Shown in pieces: positions 38,683 through 47,852 of a stretch of 64,000 nt of DNA. Made by a program: the position numbers and the translations under genes. Under the pieces are notes generated by a model. The model was not told where the DNA came from, made no database searches, and saw only the letters and a program-made list of their open reading frames with translations. This DNA comes from Fodinibacter luteus (lineage in GTDB: Bacteria > Actinomycetota > Actinomycetes > Actinomycetales > Dermatophilaceae): contig NZ_BAABGM010000014.1 in assembly GCF_039541575.1 (NCBI RefSeq), forward strand, positions 111,544 through 175,543, read 5' to 3'. Position 1 is the stretch's first letter; the number at the start of each line of letters is the position of its first letter.

Positions 38683-40482
38683 TCAGGTGGTCGGCGGCAG
38701 GCGGCGCAGCGCGAGGGCGGCGACGTCGTCGTCGTAGGTGTCGTCCCGCATCGCGTCGACGACGCGCAGCAGCCCGGCATCCAGCGCGGGGTCGTCCAGC
38801 GCCGGCAGCGCCTGGGCGAGCCGGGCGAGTCCGTCGTCGATGCTCTCGCCGCGGCGCTCGATGAGGCCGTCGGTGAACATGAGGAGGGTGTCGCCCATCG
38901 CCAGCGGGACCACGGTCTGGCGCCGCGGGGCCTGGGGCAGGCCGACCGGCGGCCCGTCGGCGAACGGCAGCTGGTGGACCGTGCCGTCGTGGTGCGCGAC
39001 GAGCGGCGGCGGATGTCCGGCATTGGTCAGCGCCAGCGCGCCCGTGGCCGTGTCGGCCACGCCGTAGACCATGGTGACCAGCTGCTCGGCGCCGTAGCTC
39101 ACCGCCATGTGGTCGAGGCGGCTGACCACGGATGCCGGTTCAGGGTCGACGGACGCGAACGCCCTGGTTGCTGCCCGGATCTGCGCCATCGCGGCCGCTG
39201 CGGCCACGCCACGCCCCATGACGTCGCCCATGACCACGACGTAGCGCCCACCGCCGATGGCGAACCCGTCATAGAAGTCGCCCCCGACCTCGGTGCGACC
39301 CGAGGGCTCGTAGTGGCATGCCACGGCCCATCCCGGCGAGGGGACGACGACCTCGGGGTGCACCGCCCGCTGCAGCTGCTGCGCGGCATCCCGGGTCTGG
39401 CTGTGCAGCTCCGAGTTGTCGATGGCGGTCGCGGCGCGCCGGGCCAGGTGCTCCGCGAAGCGCAGGTCGTCGTCGCCGTAGAGGCGCTCGTCGTCGGTCG
39501 ACACCCAGGTGAGCACCCCGATGACCCGCCCCCGCACGACGAGGGGCACGAGCAGCGCACTGCGCAGGTGCAGCTCGCGCGCCATGCGCAGCTGCTCGTC
39601 GTCGAGCGCCCCCGCCGCCAGCACGTCGTCGGTGATCTCGCGGACCAGCTCGGCCCGGCCGCTTCGCACCACGGCCCACGGCCCGGTGAGCGAAGAGGGC
39701 TCGGCCGGCCACCGCTCGTGCAGCGCCCACGCCAGCTCGACCTTCTCCGGGTCGACGTGGGCGACCGCCAGCCGACGCAGGGCGCCGTCACGCACGACGT
39801 CGATGGCGCACCAGTCCGCGAAGGTCGGTACGACCAGGCGGGTCACCCTCGCGATGGTCACGTCGAGGTCGAGGCTGCTGGCGAGCGTGATCGAGGCCTC
39901 GGCGAGGAAGGCCAGCCGTGCCGTCTGCTGGCGCGCCACGGCCGAGGCCTCGATGCGCTCCAGCGCCTGGGCGCAGGTGTCGGCCATGATCTCGAGCAGC
40001 TCCACCTCCGTCGGGTGGATGCCGTCGGGTCCGGGGATGGACATCGCGATCGAGCCGGTCACGACCCCCGCCACCCGAAGGGGCAGCGCGACCAGGGTGC
40101 GCTCCCCGCGGTCCATCTCCGGACGGTCGGGGTAGCGCTCGGCGATGGCCGCGGCCCCTGCCAGGACGAGGGTCCGACCGGAGCGGATGACGTCGGTGGC
40201 GGGGGTCTCCAGCACCAGCGGGAACGTCTCCCACCGCTGCGCCTCCTCGACGGGCAGGCCGCGCAGCCCGACGAGCCGCACGAGCTCGCCCTCGCGGATC
40301 GCGAGCGCCGCGATCGAGGCGCGGACGGCATCCGCGATGTGGTGGGTGACGATCTTCGTCACGGTGTCGACGGTGTCCGCCCCCGACAGCTCGTAGGTCA
40401 CCCGAGCCAGGCGGGTCACGCTCTCCCGGGCACGACGCGCGGTGGAGCGCTTCCTGACACGCGCCGTCCCGGGCTGCTCCAC
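38683..40482 (-). CDS. GAF-GAF-PP2C (SpoIIE-type) serine phosphatase
   Basis: 599 residues. Two GAF sensor domains (about 20-175 and 185-350) precede a PP2C phosphatase domain (about 370-599) with metal-binding motifs GGDFYDGF and VVMGDVMGRG and, further on, ALTNAGHPPPLV and FTDGLIERR. This layout is that of RsbU/SpoIIE-like phosphatases that dephosphorylate anti-anti-sigma factors. No kinase or STAS partner is next to it. It is divergent from the copper-type operon with 143 bp between the starts. Confidence 0.92.
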   Translation of the reverse strand: MEQPGTARVRKRSTARRARESVTRLARVTYELSGADTVDTVTKIVTHHIADAVRASIAALAIREGELVRLVGLRGLPVEEAQRWETFPLVLETPATDVIRSGRTLVLAGAAAIAERYPDRPEMDRGERTLVALPLRVAGVVTGSIAMSIPGPDGIHPTEVELLEIMADTCAQALERIEASAVARQQTARLAFLAEASITLASSLDLDVTIARVTRLVVPTFADWCAIDVVRDGALRRLAVAHVDPEKVELAWALHERWPAEPSSLTGPWAVVRSGRAELVREITDDVLAAGALDDEQLRMARELHLRSALLVPLVVRGRVIGVLTWVSTDDERLYGDDDLRFAEHLARRAATAIDNSELHSQTRDAAQQLQRAVHPEVVVPSPGWAVACHYEPSGRTEVGGDFYDGFAIGGGRYVVVMGDVMGRGVAAAAAMAQIRAATRAFASVDPEPASVVSRLDHMAVSYGAEQLVTMVYGVADTATGALALTNAGHPPPLVAHHDGTVHQLPFADGPPVGLPQAPRRQTVVPLAMGDTLLMFTDGLIERRGESIDDGLARLAQALPALDDPALDAGLLRVVDAMRDDTYDDDVAALALRRLPPTT

Positions 40483-40588
40483 CCACCCATGCTCGCAGGT
40501 CAGCGCTCCGATGTCTGTGCCCCGGCTCGGTCATCCCGGGACCGCCCGCCCTGCCACGGTCATGGATGCCGGGACCGGCAGACAGTCA

Positions 40589-40606
40589 TACCCCTGGGGG
40601 TAGGAT
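40589..40606 (+). promoter_or_regulatory. CsoR-like copper operator overlapping a -10 element
   Basis: The palindrome TACCCC-TG-GGGGTA (40589-40602) matches the G-tract operators of CsoR-family copper repressors. Its right end overlaps a TAGGAT -10-like hexamer (40601-40606), so bound repressor would block the promoter. The transcript start would be near 40613. The genes downstream encode a SHOCT membrane protein and a multicopper oxidase, which fits copper induction. No csoR gene is in the window. Confidence 0.7.
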
Positions 40607-40625
40607 GCCGACGAGGGTGGTCGCC

Positions 40626-40853
40626 ATGATGGACGGGTTGTCGATGGGGTTCGTGTGGGTCTGGCCCGTGCTGCTCGTCGCCGGGGTCGCCGTCCTCGTC
40701 TGGGGGCTGTCGCGGGCCACCACGACCGGCAGTGGGAGCCGTGCACCGAGCAGGGACGAGCCGGCGCGACAGATCCTGCGGGAGCGCTTCGCTCGCGGAG
40801 AGATCACCGAGCAGGAGTACCGCGAACGGATGCGCGTCCTGGATGAGCACTGA
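40626..40853 (+). CDS. SHOCT-domain small membrane protein
   Basis: 75 residues: MMDG start, one membrane helix (FVWVWPVLLVAGVAVLVWGL), then a linker and a C-terminal SHOCT motif (ARQILRERFARGEITEQEYRERMRVL). Such proteins often accompany copper resistance genes. The start at 40626 is chosen over an ATG at 40605 because the latter lies within the promoter's -10 region and the former has GAGGGTGG upstream. Its stop overlaps the start of the multicopper oxidase by 11 bases. Confidence 0.85.
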   Translation: MMDGLSMGFVWVWPVLLVAGVAVLVWGLSRATTTGSGSRAPSRDEPARQILRERFARGEITEQEYRERMRVLDEH

Positions 40854-42345
40854 GATCAGGCGTCGCCGCGCCCTGCAGGTCGCTGCCCTCGGTGCGGCCT
40901 CGGCGGTCGTCGGAGGGGTGGGGACGTGGAGGTCGCTCGTCGCGCCGAGGCTCACCGGCCTCGACCCGCAGGCGGGCCGACCCCTGCGCGAACCTCAGGT
41001 CCTCACCAGCCGAGGCGGGCTCCTCGAGGTGGGTCTGACGGCGACCGGGGGCGTCGTGCTGGCCGGGCGGCGAACCCGCGCCCTCGGCTACAACGGCACG
41101 AGCCCCGGGCCGACCCTCCGGGTGGCCCCTGGGGACGTGCTGCGGCTGACCCTGACGAACAACCTCCACGACACCACGAACCTGCACACCCACGGACTCC
41201 ACGTGTCCCCGGAGGGTGAGAGCGACGACGTCTTCCGCATGGTCGAACCCGGACAGAGCGCGCGCTACGAGTACGCCATCCCCGCCAGCCACCCCACCGG
41301 CACGTTCTGGTACCACCCGCACCACCACGGCACCGTCGCGGACCAGGTGTTCGGCGGACTGTTCGGGGCCCTCGTCGTCGCCGCCGCCCCGAAGGACCCC
41401 GGGGCGGTCCGGGAGCGGGTGCTGGTGGTCAGTGACACCACGCTGACCACCGACGGAGAGGTCGCAGCGGTCAGCCGGCAGCAGGTCATGCAGGGGCGAG
41501 AGGGCGAGCTCGTGCTCGTCAACGGTCAGCTGCGCCCGCGCATCGACCTCAGCGCCGGATCTCCCGAACGCTGGCGCGTCGTCAACGCCTGCACGTCGAG
41601 GTTCCTCGAGCTCGTGCTGGACGAGCACGCCTGGGGGTTTCTCGGCTACGACGGGCAGGCGCTGCACGAGCCCGACGAACTGGCCGCCGTCGTCCTGGCG
41701 CCGGGCAACCGCGCCGACATGCTCGTGCGACCGACCGGGACCGGTACGTTCGCCCTGCGAACCCTCGACCACGACCGGGGCCGCATGGGGATGATGGCCG
41801 GCGGTGCATCGCTCACCTCGGTGGGGACGACGCTGGCCACGGTGCGCGTCACGGCGACGGAGTCTCCGGCTGCCGCCGACGCGGGCAGCACGCCCGCGCA
41901 CGGCAGCGGCATCCTGCCCGAGGTCGCCGACCTTCGTGGCCAGGTGCCAGACGCTCGCCGCACCCTCACCTTCACGATGGGCATGGGCATGGGCATGGGA
42001 GGTGGCGGTGGCGGGATGTCGTTCGGCTTCGACGGCCAGGAGTTCGACCCCGAGCGCGTCGACCAGTCCGTGGCCCTCGGAACGGTCGAGGAGTGGACGA
42101 TCGCCAATGCCTCGCCGATGGACCATCCCTTCCATCTGCACGTGTGGCCGATGCAGGTGGTTGCTGCCCCCGACGCGGCCCCCGGGGGACGCCCGGACTG
42201 GCGTGACGTCGTCGTCGTACCCGCCCGCGGACAGGTGACGGTCCGGGTCCGGTTCACGGACTTCGGTGGGCGCACCGTCTACCATTGCCACGTCCTCGAC
42301 CACGAGGACCTGGGGATGATGGGCGTCATCGAGGCCAGGCCCTGA
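40843..42345 (+). CDS. Multicopper oxidase (CueO/CotA-like), Tat-exported
   Basis: 500 residues. The N terminus IRRRRALQVAALGAAS looks like a Tat signal. All four copper-binding motifs are present: HTHGLH, WYHPHHHG, HPFHLHVWP and YHCHVLDHEDLGMM, giving the type 1 Cys-His-Met and the trinuclear site. A Met/Gly-rich loop (MGMGMGMGGGGGGM) near residue 380 may bind Cu(I), like the Met-rich insert of CueO. It probably oxidises Cu(I) to Cu(II) outside the membrane. It is second in an operon with a CsoR-like operator. Confidence 0.94.
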   Translation: MSTEIRRRRALQVAALGAASAVVGGVGTWRSLVAPRLTGLDPQAGRPLREPQVLTSRGGLLEVGLTATGGVVLAGRRTRALGYNGTSPGPTLRVAPGDVLRLTLTNNLHDTTNLHTHGLHVSPEGESDDVFRMVEPGQSARYEYAIPASHPTGTFWYHPHHHGTVADQVFGGLFGALVVAAAPKDPGAVRERVLVVSDTTLTTDGEVAAVSRQQVMQGREGELVLVNGQLRPRIDLSAGSPERWRVVNACTSRFLELVLDEHAWGFLGYDGQALHEPDELAAVVLAPGNRADMLVRPTGTGTFALRTLDHDRGRMGMMAGGASLTSVGTTLATVRVTATESPAAADAGSTPAHGSGILPEVADLRGQVPDARRTLTFTMGMGMGMGGGGGGMSFGFDGQEFDPERVDQSVALGTVEEWTIANASPMDHPFHLHVWPMQVVAAPDAAPGGRPDWRDVVVVPARGQVTVRVRFTDFGGRTVYHCHVLDHEDLGMMGVIEARP

Positions 42346-42378
42346 ACCGCGGCGACCGACCGGCAGGCGGTCCGGGGC

Positions 42379-43284
42379 TCACGTGGCTCGATCCGCCTGG
42401 AGTGCCGCGACCACGCGCGACGCCGGCGTGCGGGGCAGCTCGGGGAACTCGGTGCGCAGCTCGGTGTCGTCCGTGGTGGGGAGCTCGTCCATGGCCAGCG
42501 CTGCCCGGGCCTGCCGCGCCATGTCGGGCTTCAGCAGGCCGACCGTGTTCGCCATGACGTGCAGGACGGGGCGCGGGACGTGCCGCGGACGTCCGCTCCA
42601 GCCGTGCTGGGCCATGATCATCTCCGCCAGGCCCGTCAAGGTCACCGCCTCCGGACCGCAGATCTCGAGGACCCGCCCGCGCAACGTGTCGTCGACGACG
42701 GCACGCTCCACCAGGGCCGCCACGTCGGCGACGCTGACCCAGGTGATCGGGTTGTCCCCGCGACCGAACACCAGGGGGCGGTGCGACGAGCCGGCAGTGC
42801 TCTCGATGAGCCGGGCCCAGGTCTCGGTGTAGGCCTCCGGTCGCAGGATCGTCCAGGCGGGCCGACTCGATCGCAGCCGCTCCTCGGCGGCGTACTTGGC
42901 TCGCATGAGCTCCATCGGGCTGTCGGGCGAGGCCCCGACGACGGAGACGAGCACGATGTCCGCCCCGACCCGTTCGGCGGCCTCGATGAGGTGGATGTTG
43001 CCGTCGCGGTCGACCGACTGCGGGGTGACTCCCCCGGGCCCCATGAATCCCTGCACCGCGCACACGACGACGTCGACGCCCTCCATCGGCGAGCCGAGGC
43101 TGGCCGGTTCGCGGACGTCGGCGCGCACGACCTCCACGTCGGGGTCGATCGTGCCGGGATCCGGCGCCAGCCCGCGGCTGAGGACACGGACCCCAACCCC
43201 TCGTCGGTGCAGCCCGTTCGCGACGACGCTCCCGAGGCATCCGGTGCCGCCGGCGATGAGGACTCGGGTGGGTGACATCGACAT
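42379..43284 (-). CDS. NAD(P)-binding atypical SDR (NmrA-like)
   Basis: 301 residues. The N-terminal Rossmann motif VLIAGGTGCLGSVVANGL binds NAD(P); VSVVGASPDSPMELMRAKYAAE has the extended-SDR Tyr/Lys-less pattern seen in NmrA-like proteins, followed by WTILRPEAYTETW. No catalytic Tyr-xxx-Lys is clear, so it may sense redox state rather than reduce a substrate. GGAG six bases before the ATG supports this start; an upstream ATG at 43296 would add four residues. It is convergent with the multicopper oxidase gene. Confidence 0.88.
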   Translation of the reverse strand: MSMSPTRVLIAGGTGCLGSVVANGLHRRGVGVRVLSRGLAPDPGTIDPDVEVVRADVREPASLGSPMEGVDVVVCAVQGFMGPGGVTPQSVDRDGNIHLIEAAERVGADIVLVSVVGASPDSPMELMRAKYAAEERLRSSRPAWTILRPEAYTETWARLIESTAGSSHRPLVFGRGDNPITWVSVADVAALVERAVVDDTLRGRVLEICGPEAVTLTGLAEMIMAQHGWSGRPRHVPRPVLHVMANTVGLLKPDMARQARAALAMDELPTTDDTELRTEFPELPRTPASRVVAALQADRAT

Positions 43285-43623
43285 CTCGTGCTCCATTCCC
43301 CCGCCCGGGAGTGGCCACGGTGCCCATGGTCAGGCTCCTCGCGGTGCCCTCCCACGCTATGGCCGCCGACGGTCCGACGCGTCGGGAGGTGACGAACGGA
43401 GCAGCCGGCCGTCGAGCACAGCGCGCCGACGGACAGGCAGTGCACCCGCCCGCGTCGCGCGGCACGCTCGACCAGCCACGTCCAGCCGCCCGACTGCCTG
43501 TTCGTGGACGCGCCGCAGAAGGTCAGCGCGAACGCTGTCCCGTGGGTCACCGAGGAGGCCCCTCCCGAGGGCGCCCGGCGTAGCCTTGAGGTGCACGGAC
43601 ACGCTCCCGAAGGAGTGATGACG
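43285..43623. other. 339-bp divergent region, no gene seen
   Basis: Between the NmrA-like gene (minus) and the membrane-protein gene (plus). Frames on both strands lack a ribosome-binding site and protein-like content. The only clear signal is the GAAGGAG ribosome-binding site at its right end. Confidence 0.5.
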
Positions 43624-44304
43624 ATGTCGACACCGACACGGTTCCTGTCCCGAGAGCGCCGCACCCTGCTGGCCGACGCCCTCCTCTTCGCCGCCGCCTT
43701 CGGCGGTGCCGCCCTCGCCCTGATCACCCTGGTCTCCGAACTGGTGACCGACACCGGGTGGTACGAGCCGGCATCCATCGCCCTCATGGCCGCGGCGGTG
43801 CTCGTCTGCCCCTGGGTGGCCTGGCGGCTGCACGGTCGCAGGGCGACCCGCACGACCGCCCTCGGCGCGACGGTCGGGGCGCTCACGAGCGGCATCGCCG
43901 TCATGGCGGTCATGTGGAGCGTGGCGCTCGTCGCCCTCGCGGTGAACTGGGTGACCGGGGATGCCGTGTCGATGGGCGTCGTCGCCCTCGTCGTCTCCGG
44001 CTCCGCGGTCGTCGCGCTGCTCGCCTGGCTCGACACCGACGCGGTCCGGGACCTCGTGCGCGAGCACCGGCACGTCGGGCTCGACATCGGGCGCATCGCC
44101 GCGACCGCGGTCGCCCTCGCCACGCTCGGCGGCACGCTGTGGTGGGCGGCGCTGCACCCGGGTGAGGCACCGGCGGAGATGCTCGAGTTCTCGTTGCTCT
44201 TCGGTGTCTCCGCGGCGGCCGTCGCCCTCGGGGCCGACATCGCTGCCGGTCTCGCCACCCCGGCGACACCGGCGACGCCGGCGACGCCGGCGCCACCCAG
44301 CTGA
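43624..44304 (+). CDS. Multi-helix membrane protein, unknown
   Basis: 226 residues with six predicted helices, for example ADALLFAAAFGGAALALITLV and ALTSGIAVMAVMWSVALVALAV. The C terminus is a short ATP-ATP-ATP repeat (Ala-Thr-Pro, not nucleotide) encoded by a 9-base tandem DNA repeat around 44258-44290. The start is taken 8 bases after AGGAG; an ATG at 43618 is too close to the ribosome-binding site. No family recognised. It is 48 bases upstream of the AAA+ gene on the same strand and may be part of that operon. Confidence 0.75.
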   Translation: MSTPTRFLSRERRTLLADALLFAAAFGGAALALITLVSELVTDTGWYEPASIALMAAAVLVCPWVAWRLHGRRATRTTALGATVGALTSGIAVMAVMWSVALVALAVNWVTGDAVSMGVVALVVSGSAVVALLAWLDTDAVRDLVREHRHVGLDIGRIAATAVALATLGGTLWWAALHPGEAPAEMLEFSLLFGVSAAAVALGADIAAGLATPATPATPATPAPPS

Positions 44305-44352
44305 CCCTCGACGAACGGTCCGTCACGCCGCCGACGGGGGTAGCGTGAGGCG

Positions 44353-45741
44353 ATGAGCGACCGCCCCGCTGCGACCACCGTCGGCGCGCTGCGTGCCACC
44401 GGCCACGAGGCGCGCAGCGTGCGCGCCGAGATCCGCGCCAACCTGCTCGCCGCCCTAGCCGGCGGGCGCGACCCGTGGCCCGGGCTGCACGGCTTCGGCC
44501 AGAGCGTCATCCCCCAGCTCGAGCGGGCCCTGCTCGCCGGGCACGACGTCGTGCTCCTCGGCGAGCGCGGCCAGGGCAAGACCCGCCTGCTGCGCAGCCT
44601 CGTCGGGCTGCTCGACGAGTGGTCGCCGGTCATCGCGGGGTCCGAGCTCGGCGAGCACCCGTTCGAGCCGGTCACCGCCGAGTCGCGGCGCCGGGCCGCC
44701 GAGCTCGGAGACGACCTGCCCGTGGAGTGGCGCCACCGCGACGAGCGGTACGCGGAGAAGCTCGCGACCCCGGACACGAGCGTCGCCGACCTCATCGGCG
44801 ACGTCGACCCGATGCGCGTCGCCGAGGGTCGCCGGCTCGGTGACCCCGAGACGATCCACTTCGGGCTCATCCCCCGCAGCCACCGGGGCATCGTCGCGAT
44901 CAACGAGCTGCCCGACCTCGCCGAGCGCATCCAGGTCGCGATGCTCAACGTCATGGAGGAGCGCGACATCCAGATCCGCGGGTACGTCCTCCGGCTGCCG
45001 CTCGACGTGCTCGTCGTCGCGAGCGCCAACCCCGAGGACTACACGAACCGCGGCCGGATCATCACCCCGCTCAAGGACCGCTTCGGCGCCGAGATCCGCA
45101 CCCACTACCCGCGCGAGCTCGCCGACGAGGTGGCCGTCATCCGGCAGGAGGCCCACCTCGTCGCCACCGTGCCGGACGCGCTGCTCGAGGTCATCGCCCG
45201 CTTCACGCGCGCGCTGCGCGCCTCGCCCGCGGTCGACCAGCGCTCCGGGGTGTCGGCACGCTTCGCCATCGCCGCGGCCGAGACGGTCGCCGCCGCCGCC
45301 CTGCACCGGGCGACGGTCGTCGGCGAGGACGACCCGGTCGCCCGGGTCGTCGACCTCGACGCCGCCCTCGACGTCCTGCGCGGCAAGGTCGAGTTCGAGT
45401 CGGGCGAGGAGGGCCGCGAGCGCGAGGTCCTCGCCCACCTCCTGCGCACCTCGACCGCCGAGACCTGCCGCCACCTGCTCGGCGGCATCGACCTCGCGCT
45501 GCTCGTCGAGGCGATCCAGGACGGCGCCCTCGTGACGACCGGGGAGCGGGTCGGCGCCCGCGAGTTCCTCGAGGGGCTCCCCGTGCTCGGCGAGTCCGAG
45601 GTCTACGACGCGGTGTGCGACCGGCTCGGCGCCCGGACCGACGGTGAGCGGGCGAGCGCGGTCGAGCTCGCGCTCGAGGGCCTCTACCTCGCCCGCCGGA
45701 TCGCCAAGGACAGCGCCGACGGCGCGACGGTCTACGGATGA
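44353..45741 (+). CDS. Magnesium-chelatase-like AAA+ ATPase
   Basis: 462 residues. Walker A GERGQGKT (about 71-78); the region RSHRGIVAINELPDLAERIQVAMLNVMEE is the ChlI/BchI-like Walker B and helix-2 insert; VASANPEDYTNRGRI is sensor 1. Unlike true ChlI there is no porphyrin pathway nearby. It is followed by a VWA protein with 10 bases between them, the partner arrangement of MoxR/ChlI-type chaperones. Its client protein is unknown. Confidence 0.92.
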   Translation: MSDRPAATTVGALRATGHEARSVRAEIRANLLAALAGGRDPWPGLHGFGQSVIPQLERALLAGHDVVLLGERGQGKTRLLRSLVGLLDEWSPVIAGSELGEHPFEPVTAESRRRAAELGDDLPVEWRHRDERYAEKLATPDTSVADLIGDVDPMRVAEGRRLGDPETIHFGLIPRSHRGIVAINELPDLAERIQVAMLNVMEERDIQIRGYVLRLPLDVLVVASANPEDYTNRGRIITPLKDRFGAEIRTHYPRELADEVAVIRQEAHLVATVPDALLEVIARFTRALRASPAVDQRSGVSARFAIAAAETVAAAALHRATVVGEDDPVARVVDLDAALDVLRGKVEFESGEEGREREVLAHLLRTSTAETCRHLLGGIDLALLVEAIQDGALVTTGERVGAREFLEGLPVLGESEVYDAVCDRLGARTDGERASAVELALEGLYLARRIAKDSADGATVYG

Positions 45742-45751
45742 GGACGCCACG

Positions 45752-47776
45752 GTGAGCGGCAGCGGGCGCACGTCGAGGTACTCCCGGTACGCCGGGGGGC
45801 CCGACCCGCTCGCGCCCCCCGTCGACCTGCGCGAGGCCCTCGACGTCCTCGGCGAGGACGTCATGGCCGGCACCTCCCCCGAACGGGCGCTGCGCGAGCT
45901 GCTGCGGCAGGGCACCGCGTCCCGGGTCGGCCTCGACGAGCTCGCGCGGCAGGTGGCGCAGCGCCGCCGCGAGCTGCTCCGGGAGCACTCCCTCGACGGC
46001 ACCCTCGACGAGGTGCGGCGGCTCCTCGACGAGGCGGTGCTCGCCGAGCGAAAGCAGCTGGCCCGCGACCTCGACGACGACGCCCGGTTCGCCGAGATGC
46101 GGATCGAGGGGCTCCCGGCATCCCCCGCCGCTGCCGTCACCGAGCTGGCCGATTACCCGTGGCGCAGCACCGAGGCGCGCGAGAAGTACGAGCAGATCAA
46201 GGACCTCCTCGGCCGCGAGCTGCTCGACCAGCGCTTCGCCGGCATGAAGCAGGCGCTCGAGAACGCCACGCCCGAGGACCGCGAGCGGGTCGAGGAGATG
46301 CTGAGCGACCTCGGTGACCTGCTCTCCGCCCACGCCCGCGGCGACGACACGAGCGAGCGGTTCCGCGACTTCATGGACCGGCACGGCGAGTTCTTCCCCG
46401 AGAACCCCCAGGACGTCGACGAGCTCATCGACGCCCTTGCCACCCGGGCCGCCGCCGCCCAGCGGATGCTCGCGTCGATGACGCCCGAGCAGCGCGCCGA
46501 GCTCGCGGCGCTGTCCCAGCAGGCGTTCGGGTCACCCGGGCTGATGCAGCAGCTCGACCGGCTCGACGACCTGCTGCGCGGGCTCCGCCCCGGGGAGGAC
46601 TGGGACGGCTCCGAGCAGTTCGGCGGCCAGCAAGGGCTCGGCCTCGGCGACGGCACGGGGGTGCTCCAGGACATCGCCGAGCTCGACACGCTCGCCGACC
46701 AGCTCGCCCAGGTCCACCCGGGCGCCCGGCTCGACGACGTCGACCTCGACGCCCTCACCCGCCAGCTCGGCGACGAGGCCGCCGTCGACGCCCGGGCCCT
46801 CACCGCCCTCGAGAAGGCCCTGCGCGACAGCGGCTACCTCACCCGCGCCGCCGACGGCACGCTGCGCCTGTCCCCCCGGGCGATGCGCGAGCTCGGACGC
46901 TCCCTGCTGCGCGACGTCGCCGGCCGGCTGTCGAACCGGCAGGGCGCCCGCGACGTGCGCGCCGCCGGGGCCGCGGGCGAGCCGAGCGGCGCGAGCCGCT
47001 CGTGGGAGTTCGGCGACACCGAGCCGTGGGACGTCACCCGCACGATGACCAACGCCCTGACCCGGTCCGCGGCCGACGGCGAGGCGGGGCGCGACGGCAT
47101 CCGGCTCGACATCCGCGACGTCGAGGTGAGCGAGACCGAGGCCCGCACCCGCGCGGCGGTGGCGCTGCTCGTCGACACCTCGTTCTCGATGGCGATGGAC
47201 GGGCGATGGGTGCCGATGAAGCGCACCGCACTCGCACTGCACCAGCTCGTCTCGACGCGCTTCCGCGGCGACCACCTCGAGCTCATCGGCTTCGGGCGGC
47301 ACGCTGAGGTCATGCAGATCGAGCAGCTCACCGCGCTCGACGCGATGTGGCAGAAGGGCACCAACCTCCACCACGCGCTGCTCCTCGCCAACCGGCACTT
47401 CCGGCGGCACCCGCACGAGCAGCCGGTGCTCCTCGTCGTCACCGACGGCGAGCCGACGTCCCACCTCGAGCCCGGCGGCGAGGTGTTCTTCGACTACCCG
47501 CCGCACCCGCGGACCATCGCGCTCGCCGTGCGCGAGCTGGATGCCGCGGCGCGCCTCGGCGCCCAGACGACGTTCTTCCGGCTCGGCGAGGATGCCGGCC
47601 TCGCGCGGTTCGTCGAGTCGATGGCCCGGCGGGCGGGTGGTCGCGTCGTCGCCCCCGAGCTCGGCGACCTCGGCGCCGCGGTGGTCGGCTCCTACCTCGG
47701 GTCGCGTTCTCCCGACTCCCCGTTCGGCGGGTCGTACCGCGACCTGTTCGGCGAGCGCGGCTTCTGGGCGGAGTGA
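45752..47776 (+). CDS. Large VWA-domain protein, partner of the AAA+ ATPase
   Basis: 674 residues. A long helical N-terminal region, rich in charged residues and predicted coiled coil (residues about 60-330, for example NATPEDRERVEEMLSDL), precedes a C-terminal VWA domain with MIDAS motif LVDTSFSM, the Thr of QKGTNLHHAL and VTDGEP. The GTG is supported by GAGG upstream. With the preceding ATPase it forms a second AAA+/VWA module in the window, separate from coxDE. Confidence 0.92.
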   Translation: MSGSGRTSRYSRYAGGPDPLAPPVDLREALDVLGEDVMAGTSPERALRELLRQGTASRVGLDELARQVAQRRRELLREHSLDGTLDEVRRLLDEAVLAERKQLARDLDDDARFAEMRIEGLPASPAAAVTELADYPWRSTEAREKYEQIKDLLGRELLDQRFAGMKQALENATPEDRERVEEMLSDLGDLLSAHARGDDTSERFRDFMDRHGEFFPENPQDVDELIDALATRAAAAQRMLASMTPEQRAELAALSQQAFGSPGLMQQLDRLDDLLRGLRPGEDWDGSEQFGGQQGLGLGDGTGVLQDIAELDTLADQLAQVHPGARLDDVDLDALTRQLGDEAAVDARALTALEKALRDSGYLTRAADGTLRLSPRAMRELGRSLLRDVAGRLSNRQGARDVRAAGAAGEPSGASRSWEFGDTEPWDVTRTMTNALTRSAADGEAGRDGIRLDIRDVEVSETEARTRAAVALLVDTSFSMAMDGRWVPMKRTALALHQLVSTRFRGDHLELIGFGRHAEVMQIEQLTALDAMWQKGTNLHHALLLANRHFRRHPHEQPVLLVVTDGEPTSHLEPGGEVFFDYPPHPRTIALAVRELDAAARLGAQTTFFRLGEDAGLARFVESMARRAGGRVVAPELGDLGAAVVGSYLGSRSPDSPFGGSYRDLFGERGFWAE

Positions 47777-47852
47777 GTCCCTGTCAGCCCGAGTGCTCTC
47801 GCGGGCAGGTGACGGCGGCAGTCAGGTCGAGGCAGAGCACCTACGCCTCCCG

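Noticed and set aside
40566..40625. Earlier start (40605) for the SHOCT protein
   Set aside because: It would fall within the TAGGAT promoter element next to the CsoR-like palindrome, upstream of the likely transcript start.
44255..44304. 9-base repeat (gccggcgac) read as a regulatory repeat
   Set aside because: It lies inside the coding frame and only produces a short Ala-Thr-Pro tail at the end of the membrane protein.
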